Source: Semisulcospira habei | Taxonomy: Eukaryota > Mollusca > Gastropoda > Semisulcospiridae | Assembly: GCA_036245525.1 (NCBI GenBank) | Contig: BTPG01000005.1 | Span: 129,703,726 to 129,767,725 of the forward strand | Reading direction: 5' to 3' | Length of the DNA stretch: 64,000 nt | Notes under the pieces: generated by a model | Database searches by the model: none | The model's input: only the letters and a program-made list of their open reading frames with translations | What the model was told of the DNA's origin: nothing | Shown: one piece after another, positions 12,701-27,700 of the stretch | Layout of the letters: each line of letters opens with the position of its first letter | Position numbering within the stretch: the first letter of the stretch is position 1 | Made by a program: the position numbers and the translations under genes

Positions 12701-15700
12701 GTATGAGGATGGCCCACGACATGCAGGCCCTCCAATCCTTGACTCTAGTCCAGCACACACGTTGGGCTCATAAGCGATGGCAGGGGACCACGAGTGGACA
12801 AGACTGCTGGACTAATGTGCACCCGCTCCTCGGGGAAGGGTAAGCGACGAGTCGGGATCACGATGAGATTGCTTGAAGCTTCGGCGTCCCACTCCAAGAT
12901 CAGTAATATTATTTGTTGTTTGCGGGTTAACTCCGCCCAGGCTACTAAGGCCGTCTCGTGGCGGAGGGTCAGTGAAAGGAGTTCATGACCGGATAAGACT
13001 GCTCGGCTTACGTGCGCCCGCTCGCCATGTTAATTAGGGATGAGCCGGGTTCACGTCAATTTCGCACGCCCCGTCTACCCTCAGGTCGGTGTGGACGGAC
13101 CACGGAGTGGTAGAAGAATCAAGCGGACGTCCGTTCCTCTACGGTGGCTGCGCTTGCGGAACAGACCGCCGCTACTGCAGACTGGTTCCCGCGACTCCGA
13201 TGCCACCCGTCACCTTAGGCCTGCCGTCGGGACGAGACTTCGGCCGACCGATCCTGCCACAGTCCAACAGAGTTGTTCCGCCTCAAGCCCATTACAAGTA
13301 CCATCGCCCCGGGCGAGACTACAGGAGCAGCGGCAGCCGCTCGCCTGACACTCACAGGACAGGTCGTTTAGGCCCACACGGGTTAGGCCGTGTGCCTTCC
13401 GGGCCAGCACAGAGGTACGGCGTCCAACCCAGGGACGGCGCCTTTACACTGGACAGGATGAGACTGCGGGCCGTGGGCACCCGCGCAGTGCTTATAATAC
13501 TACGAGCGCAGCCTCGACCTCGGCTCGCCACACCGCCAGCGGTGTGTCTTCCAACCACTAGTAGGGTTTTGGTGGCGTGTACACATTGTAAGCGCTTACA
13601 GCTGGAAGGTAAGTTAAGCACTGTAAGCTAATGATCCGTTTTATTCCTTAGTAGCTTCGGCGACGCCACAGGGTACCTGCCGGCGCCCCAGGACGTTAGC
13701 ACGGTTATCTACAGCCCGGGTCGTGGCGCGTCTGCCTGCGGAGACGGTACTTGACTACGCATGACTGGGCCTCTATCGTTCCGAGCATCAATGATCGGAG
13801 ACTCCCTCCTCTAGCCGCGGTTGCGAGCTTCCTGGTTTGCCGGTCTTCTCCTACCACGCTGCGTACCACTCCTGGGTCGACACCTTGCCGGCTACCACTT
13901 TGTGTGAACGGGGACTTCAGGATGCCTCTGGTGCTTCGACCTCCCGACCTTGGTAGCGGCTACGACAGTCGACGCGCGCACCACGCTGTACAAGTTCGTC
14001 ACCGACCTGTCCTTCGGCGGGGAGACCACCCGAGACTTCGCCTCGCAGGGCAGACTTGGACTGGGCCTTCAGCCTGGACTCGGCGACTTCCTAGATGATA
14101 CGGAGCCGGTCGGAGACCTCCTCGGACTGCGTTCCATTCTGGTCTTCCACAGAAAAGAGAAGAGGACACCGTCTCCAGCCGTTTCCTCCGCTTTACCTTC
14201 GACAGCTTGACCTGCCAGGGTCACGCACTCCCTGCATTAGCTTCACAGCCTCTGGGGGTTCTACCGTGGCTCTACTTCGTGGCAGACAGGACCAGTCGGA
14301 CGTCTTCGTGCTCCACATCGACATCCGTAGACGATCCCCTCTCGCGAAACCGGCCGGAGCCCTCCTTGGAGAAAGAGCGAGATCCACTTGGCAGGCGTGG
14401 TTCCTGGTCTACGTGGGCAAGTTCAACCTCTCGCCTTAGCGCCGCTTCTGTACCTGGGGATGGAACCTCGCACCGACCTCACGAAGGGCAGCTTCCGAAG
14501 CGGCGAACGCAGCACTTAGCGAACCCAGCGCAGCGGTTGTCTCTAGATCAGGCGTACTCTGCCAGACGGGGACTTCTGCTGTGGGGATTGGTGAGTACCA
14601 CAGCGGACCTTCTTCCCCTATGATGTCTCTACTGCCTCCGCCTCAGCTGCTCCTGCTTCTCCGCGGACGACCCTCGATAGGCGACCTCGAGTCTCTGGTT
14701 CCGGTGCGACCGATGCTACACCCTCATCTTCTTCACGTGGAGGATCCCGACTGGCGTGCGACGGGTGTTCCCCTTTCCTCCCCTCCTCCCAGGATTCCCT
14801 CACGTCGACGCAAACCTCACCACCAGGAGCGCTCCCCTGTTACTGAGATCCTACCCTGCCTACGGCGGATGGCCTCCGGACTTCCTTGTCCAGCTTCGGG
14901 TGTCATGTCCCCAATGCCAGGAGCTTCTCGTTCCCTCTGACAGCGCCACAGTGGTCGACTATTTCAGAAGCAAGGCGGGGCACGCTTCCTCTCCCTGTAC
15001 TTCCTCCTCTGCCACGGGCTCCATTGGTGCGAAGATCGTGACATCTCTTCCGAGCAAGAGACTTCCAGGGGCTTCTGCATGACCGGCCGACTCCTTCGCG
15101 GGTCACGGCCAGCTTCTCCACACAGAGTGGACAGGCCGTCCAGACATCGTTCGGGTGATCTGCGCAGCGGACACTTCCCCATCATCGCTCCTAGGTGGAA
15201 TCGACAGCTTCCCTGCTTCGTCTAGCCGATTCCAGACTTGCTTGCTTGGGCAGTCGACGCTCTCTCCATCCCATGGGACGGCCTGGTCGCCTACCCGCCG
15301 ACGATGCTCGTTCCCAAAGTCCTACTCAAGCTCAGAGGGTGCAACGCGACCCTGTTCATGGTGGCCCCGTTCTGCTGGACCAAGTTGTAGACCACCGACC
15401 TCCTAAACCTCGCCACGGCTCCCCCGCAGCGGCTTCCCACCCTGCGCAAGATGCTCAAGCAACCATGGCAGGCGCTGTACCACCCGTGCCCCGAACGGCT
15501 CCTCCTTCACGCCCGGAGATTGTGCGGCAAGCCCTCGCCACTAGAGGCTTCTCAGGTGCGGCAGTGGAAGCTATCGCTACAGCCCGCAGAATTTCGAACA
15601 GACAAGGCTACAGAGGGGTGTAGTGAGTCCTGTATGACTGGTGTGACGACATGCGCCTCTCCCCCACGGATTGACGGTTCCTCAGCTGGCGGACTTCTTC

Positions 15701-18700
15701 CTCTGGCTGTTCACCTCCCAGCGTTTAGCGCCGATCACCATTCGCGGCTACCTGGCCATGGTCGCTGACACATACCGGCACTTGGGACGACCCGACCCTG
15801 GTAACTGCAAAGACCTCGCCGACCGGATGGCCCAATTCGGTCTACATTGTCCCACCCTTCGCTCCCTGGTGCCACGATGGGACCTGCCTTGGGTCCTTTC
15901 TTGGCCGCTTCGAACTGATCCAGTTGGCGAGGCTACCGGATGCGATGCAGAAGACCTGTTTCTTACTGGCCCTCGCATCTGCTTCCAGGGTCAGCGACCT
16001 GCACACACCATCAGCACGCCCCCGCTTGATTGCAGTTCCGGACGGATGGCTCAGTTCACCTGCTGCCTGATCCGGCGTTTCTCACCAAGACCCGATCTCC
16101 TTAGGCTGCCCCGCAGTTGGTCACCATTCAACTTGAGAGTCCCAGGCTCCACCTGTGAGTCCAGACAACAGAACCCGGTGAGGGCTTTACGCGTGTACCT
16201 GTGCTGGACCAAGCCACTTCGCAGGGGTCACACCCGCCATTTCCTTCCACTGTCCCCAGGTAGAAATGACATCTCAGCCCGGACGATATCCTCCTGGCTC
16301 TGTTGGGTGCTCCGCCTACCAAGATCTCTCCCCTGATGCAGCCAAGCGAATGAACTTTAGGGTGCACGACGTCAGAGCCATGGCTGCAAGCCTTGCATTC
16401 GACCGCAACTGTGCTGTCGAAGACATTGTGGCAGCCATAGGATGGCGAGCAGAGACTACCTTCGCCCCCCTTCTACCTGAGGGACCTCTCCAGCCAGCGC
16501 CAGAACCTTTCGCTGGTGGGAGACATCATGGCGGCGCTACACTCCCTCCACGCACCCTAGGCGCCGTAGGTATCTTAGCTAAAATTATCGGGAGGTTGCT
16601 TAGGGAGGGCGGGCCTAGTGACCAGTATTGGGGGTTAGGGGCGTTATAGCGGCACCAGCCTCCTCTTCAGGATTCTTCCATACTGTAATGTCATCGGTAA
16701 TGTGTTTTGAGGAAACAAATGTATTTTTCTTTAAAATGTATTTTTTTGAAAAATACTTAATGATGACATTACTCGAAGGACCCTCCCACCTGCCCTGCTT
16801 ACCGCTGGTCCACTAAGAAACAGACTAGTGATCTTCCGCTGGGCGCATGCCCGGATGGGATGGAAGGGACGCTACTCAGGTTTGCGCCTAGGCTATAGCG
16901 CCCCTCACCTGCCAACACTGCCATATTTGTACACAACAATTTTGGCTAAAATTAGTCTAGCTAAGAACCATTCCATACTGTAATGTCATCGGTAAGTATT
17001 TTTCGAAAAATACATTTTAAAAAAAAATACATTTAAAAAAAAATAGACAAACAAGTACACAGTTTGCAACTTATCTTTTCATGATGGGAAGCTGGAACTG
17101 AACGTATGATGTGAAACCTTCAGGTTTCACGTCATACCTTCAGTTGCTTCTTCCCATCATGAAAATAAACAAGTTTCAAATTGTGTATTTGTTTCTAAGT
17201 CAACTCGGACAGATTATGAGTATGAATCAACCATGATATTGTAATGGCGGTTCTAGAATAGCGTGGTGCCTCCAGGTGTCGGGCTGTTCTGGCACCACTC
17301 TTAACCCCTTTAGCCCCAACTTCCTATAGCAGGTGATGCACCTTACCATAATAATTCAACCGTAGTGCCAGATTAGCTTGGCGCCATCAGGCACCAAGCT
17401 AATCTGCCACTACCCTTGAATTGTCTTCTGAAACGTAATTTTGGCTAGAGGAGCCAAACTTTCATGGCGCTACCCCTGAACTGTCATGTTTTGAATTTCT
17501 ATGTTTACTTCAAAGCATTTTCACATTTGACTACTTTCCCATTACAGAAGCCCGCAAGGGTGCAGTTGAAGAGGCGAGCCGTGAAGCCAAGAAGTTCAGT
17601 GCAGACTGTAAGGACATTCTTGCCTGGGTGAACAGTGCGGCCGATCGACTTAGCGATGCAGAACCCATCTGCAGCAACCCTGACAGACTTAAAGATCAGG
17701 CGCGCCAAAACAGGGTAACTATCAGGTGGAGTTGTTGTCTCATTCAGCCCAATGCACGTATTTCCCAAGTTTTGGAGGTGTCATCTAATGACTGCACCAG
17801 TTGCAGGAGATGAATCGACCATGATAATTCATTGGCAGTGCCAGATTAGCTTGGCGCCGACAGGCGCCAAGCTAATCTGGCACTACCCTTGAATTATCAT
17901 GGTCGACCCATCTCCTGTTGTAGTGCGTCAGGGCTGAGTGGGTTACAGCATTTTATATCCATATGACTACTGCTGTTGTCAGAATCAGAAAACATAGGCA
18001 GTATGCGTTTCAGGACTAGACATTGGTTAGAAATCAGAAGTAGGTTAAAACTGCCTGTGTTTCAATGAAATATATGGGTTAAAAGTGGTGGACAAACATG
18101 CGACATCGCATGTTTGTCCAGGTTTTTAATCCATCCATTAAAGATGCGCAGCGTTTGACATACTTCAGGTTTATATCTAAGTGAAATTGAACTTCTGAAA
18201 TTGTCTATGTGCTAAATTATATACAGCTTGATGTACTTTATTTTCTCTTTACAAGCCATGCAAGGGGTTTTTGTTGGATGCTTGGATCAGCTATGTTCTG
18301 ACTGCTCTATCATATGTTAAGAGTGAAGTATGAATTTGTACCATTACAGCTTCATGTCCCATTGCGGATATTGTGTGAGTGTCAGAAAGACATATATCCT
18401 TCATGCTAATCACATATCAAATTGTGATTGCTATTTATGCACCACAACAATGTTCTCCACAGAGCCTAATGCAAGAACTAGCGCTGAAGGAGTCTGATGT
18501 GAAGGAGCTCGTGGAAAAGGGAGAGAAGCTGGTACAGGACTCCTCCCCATCCAAAGAGGTCCGTGCCATCGCTGACAACCTCGGGGAGCTTCAGGGAGAG
18601 TGGCAACGCCTGCAGAAGAATGCTGCAGACCGCGAGGGTCGTCTCGCGGCAGCCGGGTCGCGTGCCCAAGAGTTCTCAGATGACCTAGACAAGATGCTGA

Positions 18701-21700
18701 TGTGGCTGCAGATGACAGAGGAGAAAGTGGAGAAGATGAAGCCAGACGATATTGACCAAAAGGCCGTGGTTCAGAAACTCAAAGACCTACAGGTGGGTAC
18801 AAGCTTGTACATACTATGACTTTGTTAACCCTTTTTATTCTGATATACTACTGCTTGAAATTAATGTGACTAAGATAGTTCAAGGGTGGTGCCAGAATAG
18901 CTTAGCGTATAAGGCGCCAAGCTATTCTGGCACCACCCTTGAACTAAAATGGTGTATCTAACTCCTAACCTGTAATGTAGCTATCATAGGACAATAAGCA
19001 ATTTTTTTTAAATGAGCCTCAGGATGTAGTCGGTTCACTAGAGATTGTAAATCTGCTTTGTGATGGCAAAAGACAGGAAGTCCATGTTTGCAAAAAGCGT
19101 AATGTGTTTCTCATGTAACAGAGCTGCTTAACACAGCATGCATGTTGTCCGTGTAACAGGGTGTTCAGAACGAACTGCTGAAGAAGTCCCATGCCCATGA
19201 GAAACTACAGCTGGAGGGTGATGCCTTAATGAAGTCTGTGGACAGTGGTCAGGAGGAGGTCAATACGCAACTACAGGCCATCGCTGACAGATGGGACCGA
19301 CTTAACGAAAGTGAGTTGACAAAATTTAGTTTATTGGCAGAGGCACAAGGCTAATCCTGCACTACCATTGAGCTGTCGAGCCTAGTAGCAAAATGTCTTT
19401 GGGCCCACCATGGCCACAGTTATTTGTGAAATGATTGTTACACAAAACAGGTTTTATTTTATCCCAGGCATGCTACTTCTCCACCATTTCCCAGATTTCC
19501 ACGAAACTGGATCTTCTCATATCTTCTGTAGCTAGCTTGTCAAGCTTGCTGCTTAACCCATTATTACTGAGGCTAAAAGCTTCAAATTTGTACACTGCCA
19601 TATGCAAGCTACATTATAGTTCTTACAGATAAGTATATAGACCAATAGCTTTAGTTCAAGGGCAGTGCCAGAATTTTTTTTTTTTTACATGGTATTTATA
19701 TGGCGCATTTCTCATATTTATAATATAACTCAATGCGCAGAATGTAGCCGCCTACAGGCGCCAAGCTATTCTGGCACAACCCTTGAACTATTTTAGTCAA
19801 ACTTATTTCACACACTGGTGTATTCCGAATGAAAAGGGTTGTGCAGCCCCCTATACTCCTGGCATAGGTTTTGGGGGAAAACCATGATAACCTTTGTAGC
19901 AAGCCTGTAATCTACATCTCGGTATTTTATTCTGTGTGAGTTTGAACACACAGCAACATATGCTCCTCAGCGATTTTGAACACGAAAGTAATCTACTTTT
20001 TCTTTTCCTGTTTGCCCAGCGGTGTCTGAGCGTTGCGATAACCTGGAGGACCTGCGACAGCGTATGGAGGAGATTCAGGACAGCCTGGCCGAGGCCAACA
20101 CCGCACTCAGCAAATGGGAGGACAAGCTTGCTGCTCACAACAAGCTGGGCAAGGCTGCCAAAGATCCCAAACACCTCGACAAAATCAAGGTATATTTTTG
20201 TGTGTGTGAAATCCAATCACCCTTTTTGTATGATGTCTGCATTCTAATGTAGCGGCTAAGCAATTTGCGGGTCGAAGGTTGGTTAAAAGTGTTTTTTGGA
20301 GGGAAGTATTGACAATATGGTGTGATAATAAGACTACCATTTTACCAAAAGATGATTTTCCCCTTCAGCTTTAAAACCAATGTTTGTGGAACAATTCTGA
20401 AATTATGTATAAGCATAAGAGTTTGTTTTTTAGAGATTGGATACGGGCTGGTGTTTGCTTTGTAGACGATGTCTTGTCTGATGATAATATCATATCTTTT
20501 CTTCAAATATGTCAAATGCCTTGCTGGCTGTTTGAAAATAACGCTTTGTGTACGACCCTTAAGGCATGTATGGCTCGCGTGGAGCCCGACGTATTTTTTG
20601 TACCACGCAACTATATGGAGACTTTGCGGTATGCACCCCATGCTATCCGCTTATCTCTGGTAAGAGCAGGTACAGCGGTGCCTACAGCCTTGTTCTTTTG
20701 GCAGAGAAAGTGTGATGCTATTTTGTCAAATGCACACTGGTCCTTAGCCGAAAAATGTACAAAAGAAACAAGGCTGTGATTACTACACTGGAAAATACTG
20801 CATAATATATATCCTACAAATATTCTTTTGCATAAGATGGGCATTAAGACTTCTGAAAAATGTGACTTGTGATGATAAAGATTACATGGAACATTTCTTT
20901 TGGTCATGTATTAAAATTCGAAAACTCTGGGAAAGTGCAACAGAACACATTCAAAAACTAACTTCTATCGCTCTCCAGTTAACTGCAAAAGATGTTATTT
21001 GGCTTTGATGTGGATAACGTGCAGAATAGTGATGTGAAAGTTATCAACCATATTATACTTGTCGCCAAAATGTGTGTTGGTAAATACAGATACGGAAAGA
21101 AGCTAGATATAGTATGCATGTTCGAGCAGGACTTGCTCGTCTGGAAAATTACACATGTTTAATAGTAATACAATCAGTGGAGCATGTAACAAAAATGTAA
21201 CCTGTAAGGAAAGGCGTGTGCTTGGAATCACTCGTATTGTGTTTGGATGTTCTCCTTAATATGATTATATTTTGAATAGTGAATGTCATCTTCCAATATT
21301 TTACTGTGTATGAACAAAATACATGCACTAAAAGACCAGAACAGATACACGTGGCAATCACGCAGACAAGCAGTAGCACACACACATACTCTTCCACTTA
21401 GCAGTAACTGTAAGACAGTTAAATCATTGTCCATTTTGTAACTTATGGCCATTTAGATTCAAACACAAACACTACCTTGTATTGTCTATTTTGAAAATAA
21501 AAATTAAAAAAAAATTAAATTAAAAAAAAGCTGAGCGAGGCTGCCAAAGATCCCAAACACCTTGACAAAATCAAGGTATATTTTTTTGTTTGTGAAATCT
21601 AATCATCCTTTTTGTATGATTTCTACAAGCTAGGACTTTCATGTGCGGCCAAAATTGAATACAAGAGTCCAAGTTGGTAGGCGGAAATCCATAACTTTAA

Positions 21701-24700
21701 CTCTAGCTTACAGACATTTCCTTATTCTGAAAATTGAATCTCTGAATCCCTGAACGCTCAGAGTAGAAATTTCATATCTAAATTGCAGCAGAAGCAAAAG
21801 CAGAAGAAAAAAGAAAACAACCGAAAATTGCGTAATGCAGAACAAAACTGTCTTGTTGGGCTGAAAAAGGGGCGTTGTGAGATAAGGATAAACAGGCATC
21901 TCTATGGTTCATCTTGCCTGGGCCCTTTTCCACTCTGCTAGCAGCACAACATAATTTCTGTACTGGTCTGTGATTTTGGACCTTGTGTCCTTAAGGCTGA
22001 AAGGTCCAAAATTACAGACCAGCATATGTATAATTGCATCACAATATATATTCTTTCCCCACAGGGTCTTCTGGAGGACTCCAGCTGGCTCGTGTCCCAA
22101 CTCAACAACCTTGATGCCCTGATGGACGCAGTGGAGGCCGACGGGGGCAATACCCAGGACCTGCGAGCTGAGAAGGACAAGCTTCAGAAACGTCACGAGT
22201 CCCTGCAGTTTGATCTGGCTGAGTTGGTCACTGAGATGGAAACTGGATCACAGATCGCACAACAGTTCCAGGTGAGATGAAAGGCCTGAGGACAAAGTGA
22301 CCTATGGCGGCTCATCAGATACCTTCGTCTTAGTCCTTCTAAGCCTGTGTCTGTGGCCCCCACAGATAACACCTGTTAACCCTTTGGCTCTCGGTAGTAG
22401 TGTTTTTTGTGGCAGTGATTCCTGCCAGAATCATCGCGACCAAAAAAACGCTACTGATAGCCAAAGGGGTAGCCTTTCTTTTTCAGTTAGTTCTGGTGTC
22501 GGTCAATGAAGTTTCAGCTCTTGCTTGGTTTTTTCTTGCATTTCCATTGCTGTGTTTAGTCTATGTCAGTGTGAGTGTTTAACTCATTTAGACATGCATT
22601 ACAGTGATAGGTGGAGAACAACCCCATATCCATATACGGCACATTGAGTTAACTCATTCACTCGTACTCATGTTGACGCAGGGCTCCTTGAATTAGTCAG
22701 TAATGGTGTATTCATTCATTCAGCCCAACGGCCGTATTTCCAAAATTTTGGAGGCATCATCTAATGACTAAGCATCGGTTGCAGGAGATGGATCGACCAT
22801 GATAATTCAAGGGCAGTGCCAGATTAGCTTGGCGCTGACAAGCACCAACCTAAACTCTTAATGCCCTTGAATTATCATGGTCGATCCATCTCCTGCTGTT
22901 GTGTGTCAGGGCTCAATGGGTTAAGCGGTGTGTTCCACTCCTACAAATGATATTATGCCTAACAATTTCTTGAGTGCTATAATCAGTGTGCCTGACAGTG
23001 AGTCGTTATTTTCTTGTGCATCGCAGGGTCTGCTGAAGACTGTGGGTGGCCAGCTGTCTGAACTGGATTCAGAACTTGACAGCAAGAGCCCAGTATCAAG
23101 AGATGATGCAGAGCTGGAACACCAGAAGGCTGACACCAAGGTTAGTAAGCAAACGGTCATTGGGCCTGTGTCAGCTGCAGCTGGCCCCTTGCACAGCTTT
23201 GCCACGCACAGGGCCAACTGCAGCCGATTTCGGCTCAAGGACCTTTGCCTACAGTGTAGGACACATTCATTGTGTCTTAAGTCTTGATAATGCAGGAATT
23301 GTAGTCTGCATATACAGTTTTTAGAAGAACTCATGCCTGTATAACTTAAAACTGTTTATTCAGAATTGTTTTCTTAACCCATTCATTTCCAAAATCAACT
23401 GAACACAATTCAGCTGCAAGAGACAAAGATCCTCATAAGCCCCACACTTGCAGGGGCTCATGAGAATCTATGCCTCTTGCTGACACCACTTTGAATCCAT
23501 GTTCCCTGGACTTCAGGACTTCTTGGTGTTGAATGAACAAGCATTTAAAAAACACAGTCTGCAGACACTGTCAGTGAAGGGGTTAGTCAGTTTATGAATT
23601 AGTTGAACAATAATATTGTCCACATTTTCGCACAAAACCATTCAGTTGGTCATCCTAAGAAAACAGAATGAAATGGAAAATTGTACATTTACATATATTT
23701 TAGAATTTTTTTCAGGCAGTTTGTCCAATTCGTTTGACTTTTTTCAAGCATGCGTTTTACTTCACTGTGTGTGCAGGACTTCCTGGCGAGACTGGGTGAC
23801 AAGGTGGACGCGCTGAATGACCTTCAGAACCAGGCCACCGACCTTACCAACGCTGGTTATGTGTCTGACCCTGAGGCTCTCAAATCGCAGGTATGTGTAC
23901 GGGACATGCACACATCTCGGGCTTCTGTTAATGTCTTTTCTCGATTATCTTCGTCTGAGAGGTGTGTTATTTGTGCAAGATAGATTGTGAGCAAATTGCC
24001 ATTTCCTACAAAGCTATTTCAGGGTTGATCTGAAAGCTATGTACCAATGTAGGAGTTGCAATGACTGTGATAGTTCAAAGGTGGTGCTATAACAGCTTGG
24101 CACCCAAAGGCGCCATGCTTTTCTATTACTACCTTTGAACTACAGTAAACTTCTATCACCTGTTGCATTGTATAAAGGGACAAATTGTTCTGACACCACC
24201 CTTAAACTATCATGGCCATTCTGTCTCTGGTTACAGTGAATAATGGCTGAATGTACATTGTATCTCTAATTCTTTTTGCCCCCCTCCACCAGGTGGATGC
24301 TCTGTCCAAACAGCATGCCACCCTCCAGGCCAAGGCCTCACAGCGCCAGAAGGACATTGAGGGCAGCCAGCAGGGCTTGGAGAAGCTGACGCAGGCCTTA
24401 AACGCAGCCCAACAGGGAATTAACAAGGCCACAGCTGATCTAGACGCCATGAGCCCCATCGCTGGTGACGTGGCCACGATCAAAGCTTTGCAGGATGAAC
24501 TCAAGGTAATGAGTGTTTGACTTTTTGCAGTCATAACATCTGGAAATGGATTGACTGTGACAGTTCAAGGGTGAAGGCTTGTTAGCTTGACATTGACTGA
24601 CAGTTTTTGACTCAAGCAAAAGTGAGTCTTATGTTTTGGGCCAGTGGTCGTCCCGTCCGTCGTCTGTCCACTGTCGTCCGTGGTAAACTTTAACATTGGC

Positions 24701-27700
24701 ATTTTCTTGGAGACTATTCAAGCCATATTCTTCAAACTTGGCCCAAGGATACTTTGTGGTAAGACCTTTCTAAACATACCAATTTGAGTAACCTCTCTCA
24801 AAGGTCAAGGTCACAAGGGATCAGGAAATAGGTGAAAAATAGCCATATTTTGACATAATTTATTTTTTCTCAAATACTATTCACAACTTCAAACCCAATC
24901 TTGGTACAAAGATACCTGATGGTAAGACCTTTCTATGCGTACTAATTTGGTTGATCCCTCGGAAAGGTCAAGGGTCACAAGAGCTCAGGAAATAGGTGAA
25001 AAATAGCCATATTTTGCCAAAGATGTTTTTTTCTCAAATACTATTCACAACTTCAACCCAAACTTGGTACAGAGATACTGATGCTAAGACCTATCTATGC
25101 ATACTAATTTGGATGACCCCTCAGAAAGGTCAAGGGTCACCAGGGCTCAGGAAATAGGTCCAAAGTAGCCATATTTTGACAAAAGATGTTTTTTCTCAAA
25201 TACTATTCACAACTTTAAACCCAAACTTGCTACAGAGATACCTGATGGGAAGACCTTTCTTTGCACACTAATTTGGTTGATCCCTCGGAAAGGTCAAGGG
25301 TCATGAGAGCACAGGAAATAGGTGAAAAATAGCCATATTTTGCCAAAGATGTTTTTTTCTCAAATACTATTCACAACTTCAACCCAAACTTGGTACAGAG
25401 ATACTGATGCTAAGACCTATCTATGCATACTAATTTGGATGACCCCTCAGAAAGGTCAAGGGTCACAAGGGCTCAGGAAATAGGTCCGAAGTAGCCATAT
25501 TTTGACAAAAGATGTTTTTTCTCAAATACTATTCACAACTTTAAACCCAAACTTGCTACAGAGATACCTGATGGGAAGACCTTTCTTTGCACACTAATTT
25601 GGTTGATCCCTCGGAAAGGTCAAGGGTCATGAGAGCTCAGGAAATAGGTCTAAAATAGCCATATTTTGACAAAGATGTTTTTTTCTCAAATACTATTCAC
25701 AACTTCAACCCAAATTTGGTACAGAGATACTGATGCTAAGACCTATCTATGCATACTAATTTGGATGACCCCTCAGAAAGGTCAAGGGTCACAAGGGCTC
25801 AGGAAATAGGTCCGAAGTAGCCATATTTTGACAAAAGATGTTTTTTCTCAAATACTATTCACAACTTTAAACCCAAACTTGCTACAGAGATACCTGATGG
25901 GAAGACCTTTCTTTGCACACTAATTTGGTTGATCCCTCGGAAAGGTCAAGGGTCATGAGAGCTCAGGAAATAGGTCTAAAATAGCCATATTTTGACAAAA
26001 GATGTTTTTTCTCAAATACTATTCACAACATAAAACACAGATTTAGTACAGAGATACCTGATAGTAAGACCTATCTATGTGTACTAATTTGGATGACCCT
26101 TGGAAAGGTCAAGGGTCACAAGAGGCTGGCAAATGTGTGTAAAATGCTGATTTTGATAAAATTGTAGGTATTCCCAAATTTTTGCAAATTTTTCAACCAA
26201 ATTTGGTACAAAGATAGCTGATGATAAGACCTTCCTATGCATACTTATTTAGTCGACTCATCACAAAGGTCAAGGGTTACGGGGGGTTGACAGATGTGTG
26301 AAAAATGCTTACATTTTCAGAAAACATGGATTTTGATGCTGCAGAAGCCAGCCCTTGTCACAAATGTCACACATATGTAAATCGGTCATACACATGAGCC
26401 ATAATGGCTTTGCCTTTCTTGTTATTGGCTATGATGATCAATTCATCTCCATGAAAAGATGCTAGGATACAAGTGACCATACATGAAGTACTATCTGAAC
26501 GTCTCCGACATTCAGATGACACTTCATGTATGGTCACTACATCTTTTTATCCCAATAGTGATTTGCTAGTTGCATTAGAGAGATGTATACCAACATTACC
26601 ATAAAGCGAAAACAGACAAAGGGAATCGAGCATCTCTTGTCTCTTGGCTTGACTTCGTGAACGAAGATTTTATAGGAGTTGCCCACGACGTCTGCAGGCT
26701 TGTTCGTGGCTGCGGAGGCCAATCTGAGACAGGCAGGTTCGACCGCAGTGGCTGCAGGGGAAGGTATGGCCAGGGTTCTGAGCTGCGGCATCTCTGTTTT
26801 TTCTCCTGAGCCGCTTGTCCTTAAGGCTAGCTCTGTGAGAGTCCTCAAAGGAGACAGCTGCCTTGTAAATGGAGCGCCAGGTGTCACGGTCCGCAGGAAG
26901 CGAAGACCACTGGTGGTGGTCGATTTGGCAGGCACTAAGTGACTTCTTGAGACAGTCTTTGTATCTCTTCTTTGGTGCCCCTCTGTCACGGTGTCCAGTA
27001 GCAAGCTCGCCGAACAGGGTGATCTTTGGTAGGCGATGATCCTCCATCCTGGAGACGTGCCCCGCCCAGCGGAGCTGTGTCCGCAGCAGCAAAGCCTCGA
27101 TGCTCACAGTTTCAGCCTGTTCAAGGACCTCGACGTTGGTGACATAGTCACTCCAGTGAATGCCCAGGATGGTACGCAGGCAGCGCTGGTGGAAGCGTTC
27201 GAGGAGTCGTAGTTGGCAGCGGTAGAGGGCCCAGGACTCGGAACCATACAGCAGGGTGGTGAGGACCACAGCTCTGTACACGCTGATCTTGGTGCCTGTT
27301 TTCAGCTGTTGATTGTGCCACACCCGCTTGAAAAGTCGCCCGAAAGCGCTGTTCGCTTTTGCCAGCCTGCTGTCAAGCTCCTTGTCCAGCTTGGCGTCCG
27401 ACGTGATAATGCAGCCAAGGTAAGTAAACTGGTGCACTGACTTTAGTTCAGACTCGCCAATGGTGATGTGAGGAGGGCGATACACTGTCTTGGGTGCCGG
27501 CTGATGGAGGACCTCTGTCTTTTTCAGACTGACCTCGAGTCCAAAGAGCTGGGCAGCATCTGCAAAGCAAGACGTGATGCACTGCAGGGCTCTCTCTGTG
27601 TGTGCAACGAGGGCAGCATCATCAGCAAAAAGCAGCTCACGAATCAGTTGGTCTAGGGTTTTCGTGTGGGCCTGCAGTCGTCTGAGGTTGAACAGGCTGC

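Larger units (their letters stand above)
11722..17042 (+). mobile_element. DIRS-like tyrosine-recombinase retrotransposon, element 2 (decayed)
   Basis: About 5.3 kb in the exon 5-6 intron, same strand and plan as element 1. Left terminus TTGTTTCCTCAAAACACATT then ACCGATGACATTAC; the inverted copy is at 16672-16722. A distal inverted-copy segment lies at 16723-17042. It carries gag-like, RT/RNase H and tyrosine-recombinase remnants. It is diverged from element 1 (core dinucleotides ACATTAC versus GTATTAC), so these are separate insertions, not a tandem duplication of the locus. Confidence 0.85.

Noticed and set aside
21529..21626. Additional spectraplakin exon
   Set aside because: It copies only the last 48 nt of exon 9 and is preceded by a LINE A-tail, with no acceptor.
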